From an uncultured Acidimicrobiales bacterium (GTDB lineage Bacteria > Actinomycetota > Acidimicrobiia > Acidimicrobiales > Hopanoidiivorantaceae), in contig OY282367.1 of NCBI GenBank assembly GCA_958295755.1, positions 1,058,022 through 1,122,021 of the forward strand: 64,000 bases of DNA, written 5' to 3'. Below, one piece after another: positions 62,136-64,000 of the stretch (positions are counted from its first letter, which is position 1; each line of letters starts with the position of its first letter). Position numbers and translations under genes: made by a program. The notes under the pieces were generated by a model. It was given only the letters and a program-made list of their open reading frames with translations, was not told the DNA's origin and did not search any database.

Positions 62136-62881
62136 CACGAAGAGGCAGCGAACAGCGACGCTTCCAGAGCCTCCACGGTCTCTTGATCGGGGGCGAACTG
62201 GCCCAACGGGGCTAGCTCTTCTACCGAGTCAATTCCCAACCGTTCCAAAAATAGCCGTGTGGTGCCATAGAGCACTGCCCTGCCGGGGCCGGGATCACGT
62301 GCCACTTCAGTCACCAAACCTCGCTGTTCCAAGGTGCGCATCACGCCGTCCACATTTACTCCTCTGATAGCTACGATTTGAGTGCGTGAGACGGGCTGGC
62401 GATAGGCGACCACGGCAAGTGTCTCTAAGGCGGCAGCAGAAAGCCTACCCGTCTGCCCACGCACCAGGAACTGCTCGACATGTGAGGAGAGGTCGGGATT
62501 GGTCTGAAAACGGTAGCCGCCAGCAACACGGGCTATCACAAAACCTCGCTGCTCGGTAGCTAAATCGGAAGCTAGTTCGTCACAGAGGAGTTCGGTTTCG
62601 GCTGGCGAACGTCCGATGGCGTCGCTGAGTGCGCGAGGCGAGATCGGCTCGTCGGCCACCATGAGGACGGCTTCTATCACGCGGCGCGCTGTGTGGTCAT
62701 CCAGTGGTGAGCCGGGTGCTGGGATAGCGGTTTCCAAGATTATTGGAGGTGCTTTATCCGGTTGCTTCGTCTCTAGATCTTCTTTCTTTGTCTCTAGCCC
62801 CAAAGCTGCGGCAACTATGTCTGCACCCTGAGTTGCTTCTGCTTCTTGTTCGAGCATCTCTGTGCCTGTTGAGTCAGCCAT
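62135..62881 (-). CDS. scpB: SMC-Scp complex subunit ScpB
   Basis: ScpB of 248 residues, the dimeric winged-helix subunit binding ScpA in the Smc-ScpAB chromosome condensin. Conserved: RRVIEAVLMVADEPIS, RGFVIARVAGGYRFQT, LSAAALETLAVVAYRQPVSRTQIVAIRGVNVDGVMRTL and YGTTRLFLERLGI. The N-terminal 45 residues are variable. It overlaps scpA by eight bases and rluB by one, the standard actinobacterial arrangement. Confidence 0.93.
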   Translation of the reverse strand: MADSTGTEMLEQEAEATQGADIVAAALGLETKKEDLETKQPDKAPPIILETAIPAPGSPLDDHTARRVIEAVLMVADEPISPRALSDAIGRSPAETELLCDELASDLATEQRGFVIARVAGGYRFQTNPDLSSHVEQFLVRGQTGRLSAAALETLAVVAYRQPVSRTQIVAIRGVNVDGVMRTLEQRGLVTEVARDPGPGRAVLYGTTRLFLERLGIDSVEELAPLGQFAPDQETVEALEASLFAASS

Positions 62882-63707
62882 TGTTCGATTCCTTGTTCGA
62901 TTCCTCTGCGGTTTGGCCTTCTCCGTAGTCTTCTATCTGCATCATTACGTTGTCTGTCTCATCTCCCGACCACTCAATTCCCGACCATTCAATTGTGATG
63001 TCGCCGAAGGTATGAATTTGGCGGAGTTCCACATGCCCTTGCCGCCAGAGTTCAAGCACGGCTAAGAAGTATATGACAAAACCCGCGCGACCGGGGAAAC
63101 GGCGAGACACATCTCTGAATAGCATCGTCCCTATGCGGGGCAACTCTTGGCAGAGATGTTCCAAGGCATCGCCGACTCTGAAGCGAATCGGAGCTAGATG
63201 GCTCACATCTACTCGCAAATCGACTTCTTTGTCGGAAGTGCGTAGGTAGGCTTCTAGTAAATCTGCGGGGGTGGTGCCTTCTAGCGGGTCGGGATAGAGA
63301 CCCCAGTAGCGTTCTTCCAAACCGACCTTTCGAGGGATGGAGCGGGCGGCGGATTCCATACGATTTTTCATGTGTTGGGAGGCGTGGCGGAAGGTGCGAC
63401 ATTCTATGAGGCGGGCTAGGAGAAGGTCTTTTTCTTCCCAGCGGTAGAGGTCGTCCAGCAGGTCATCATCGGCATCGGATGGCAACAAACAGCGGCTCTT
63501 GAGATGCATCAAGGTTGCAGCAACCACAAGGAAGTCGGTGATTTCGTCAAGGGGCAGGTTGTCTAGCTCTGCGATATAGGCGTCTATGACTTCCACGATG
63601 CGAATCTCCAAGATGTCGAATTCGCCATCTCTTACTATGTCAAGCAACAGGCGGACAGGGCCTGAAAACTCAGTGCCCGCAGACGACATCGTTGTGACTT
63701 CTAGCAT
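62874..63707 (-). CDS. scpA: Segregation and condensation protein ScpA
   Basis: ScpA kleisin of about 277 residues linking Smc heads. FSGPVRLLLDIVRDGEFDILEIRIVEVIDAYI and the EITDFLVVAATLMHLKSRCLLP segment are family hallmarks; the C-terminal winged helix (FVIYFLAVLELWRQGHVEL) is present. The start is uncertain: ATG at 63707 gives the usual short leader, 63689 and 63773 are alternatives, and none has a strong ribosome site. It heads the long minus-strand run. Confidence 0.9.
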   Translation of the reverse strand: MLEVTTMSSAGTEFSGPVRLLLDIVRDGEFDILEIRIVEVIDAYIAELDNLPLDEITDFLVVAATLMHLKSRCLLPSDADDDLLDDLYRWEEKDLLLARLIECRTFRHASQHMKNRMESAARSIPRKVGLEERYWGLYPDPLEGTTPADLLEAYLRTSDKEVDLRVDVSHLAPIRFRVGDALEHLCQELPRIGTMLFRDVSRRFPGRAGFVIYFLAVLELWRQGHVELRQIHTFGDITIEWSGIEWSGDETDNVMMQIEDYGEGQTAEESNKESNNG

Positions 63708-63838
63708 CACCGCTGATTTTAGCTGAAGCTCTGGGCTTTTATAAGTATCTGGGCATTTAAAAGTACCCGTCATTTAAAGCAATCTGAGCGTGTGCGCATA
63801 AAACGCCAAATAAATTGCTTAAAATACTATGTGTCTGT

Positions 63839-63844
63839 TATAAT
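63839..63844 (+). promoter_or_regulatory. Probable -10 (TATAAT) for the last, partial gene
   Basis: TATAAT with TTGCTT 18 bases upstream (63815-63820). A second TATAAT occurs at 63858-63863, so two start sites are possible. The region 63774-63929 is otherwise AT-rich and non-coding. Confidence 0.4.
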
Positions 63845-63929
63845 AAAACACAAGCTTTATAATAAAATGCAGATTTTACATTAGATGGCTAGATATATTC
63901 TCCTATAACACTCTTAGAAAGGTCAACAA

Positions 63930-64000
63930 ATGATTTTCAAAATACAAAGAGACCAAGGGCCGTCCAACTGGTCGATAGCACAGGCAATAGCGATTATAGT
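63930..64000 (+). CDS. Start of an unidentified gene (3' end outside window)
   Basis: ATG at 63930 with AGAAAGG seven bases upstream opens a frame that runs to the window edge (23 residues: MIFKIQRDQGPSNWS then a hydrophobic stretch). Too short to identify; possibly a membrane or exported protein. Confidence 0.45.
   Translation, partial: MIFKIQRDQGPSNWSIAQAIAII

Overview
The window looks like a chromosomal segment of an actinobacterium, most likely a member of the Acidimicrobiia. This rests on gene content: a CofC guanylyltransferase for cofactor F420, a mycothiol-dependent maleylpyruvate isomerase family protein, a DUF3159 membrane protein, a luciferase-like flavin oxidoreductase, a SpoIID/LytB cell-wall protein, and the order scpA-scpB-rluB-aroH-tyrA-aroA-cmk/plsC. 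The species cannot be named from sequence alone. G+C looks moderate in most of the window and clearly lower in parts of 42-52 kb.

Layout. 0-16.5 kb holds housekeeping genes: the end of an electron-transfer flavoprotein alpha gene, a metallo-hydrolase, a sugar nucleotidyltransferase, biotin ligase divergent from a biotin carboxylase/BCCP, GDP-mannose dehydratase, a SpoIID-like secreted protein, a rhodanese-ThiF protein, a sirtuin, gpsA and cofC. 16.4-28 kb is a catabolic/lipid-type region with three SDRs, a luciferase-like monooxygenase, a cyclase-family hydrolase, an enoyl-CoA hydratase, a thiolase and its OB-fold partner. 28-36.2 kb has dinB, a sigma factor with a membrane partner, tRNA-Pro, a PP2C phosphatase, der and ispH. 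52.3-63.7 kb is one long minus-strand run: scpA, scpB, rluB, aroH, tyrA, aroA, cmk-plsC, metH, metF.

Between ispH and metF (about 36.2-52.2 kb) lies an accessory, defence-type island. Its core is a single-polypeptide Type ISP-like restriction-modification enzyme (Mrr nuclease, helicase, N6-adenine methylase, start of the target recognition domain). Its usual C-terminal specificity domain is a separate, translationally coupled gene placed upstream. The 3' end of the large gene carries three poly-G tracts (9, 10 and 10 bases). Behind them the three reading frames encode several alternative endings that share one motif (A-T/S-x-x-x-x-D-L ... R-x-x-P). Slippage in the tracts would swap the end of the recognition domain rather than only switch the gene off. 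A fourth tract of 11 bases sits in the intergenic region shared with a divergent three-gene operon headed by a GHKL ATPase. A degenerate copy of the ending cassette lies 10 kb away at 46.7 kb. The island also carries an AbiEi-like protein, two unrecognised AT-rich genes and an 1101-residue Fic protein whose C-terminal half contains an HEPN-type RNxxxH motif.

A second theme is frequent short tandem duplication. Units of about 14-20 bases often include a stop codon, and repeat-expanded disordered segments occur inside Der, DNA polymerase IV, AroH, RluB and a membrane protein. No integrase, transposase, CRISPR array or rRNA was seen.
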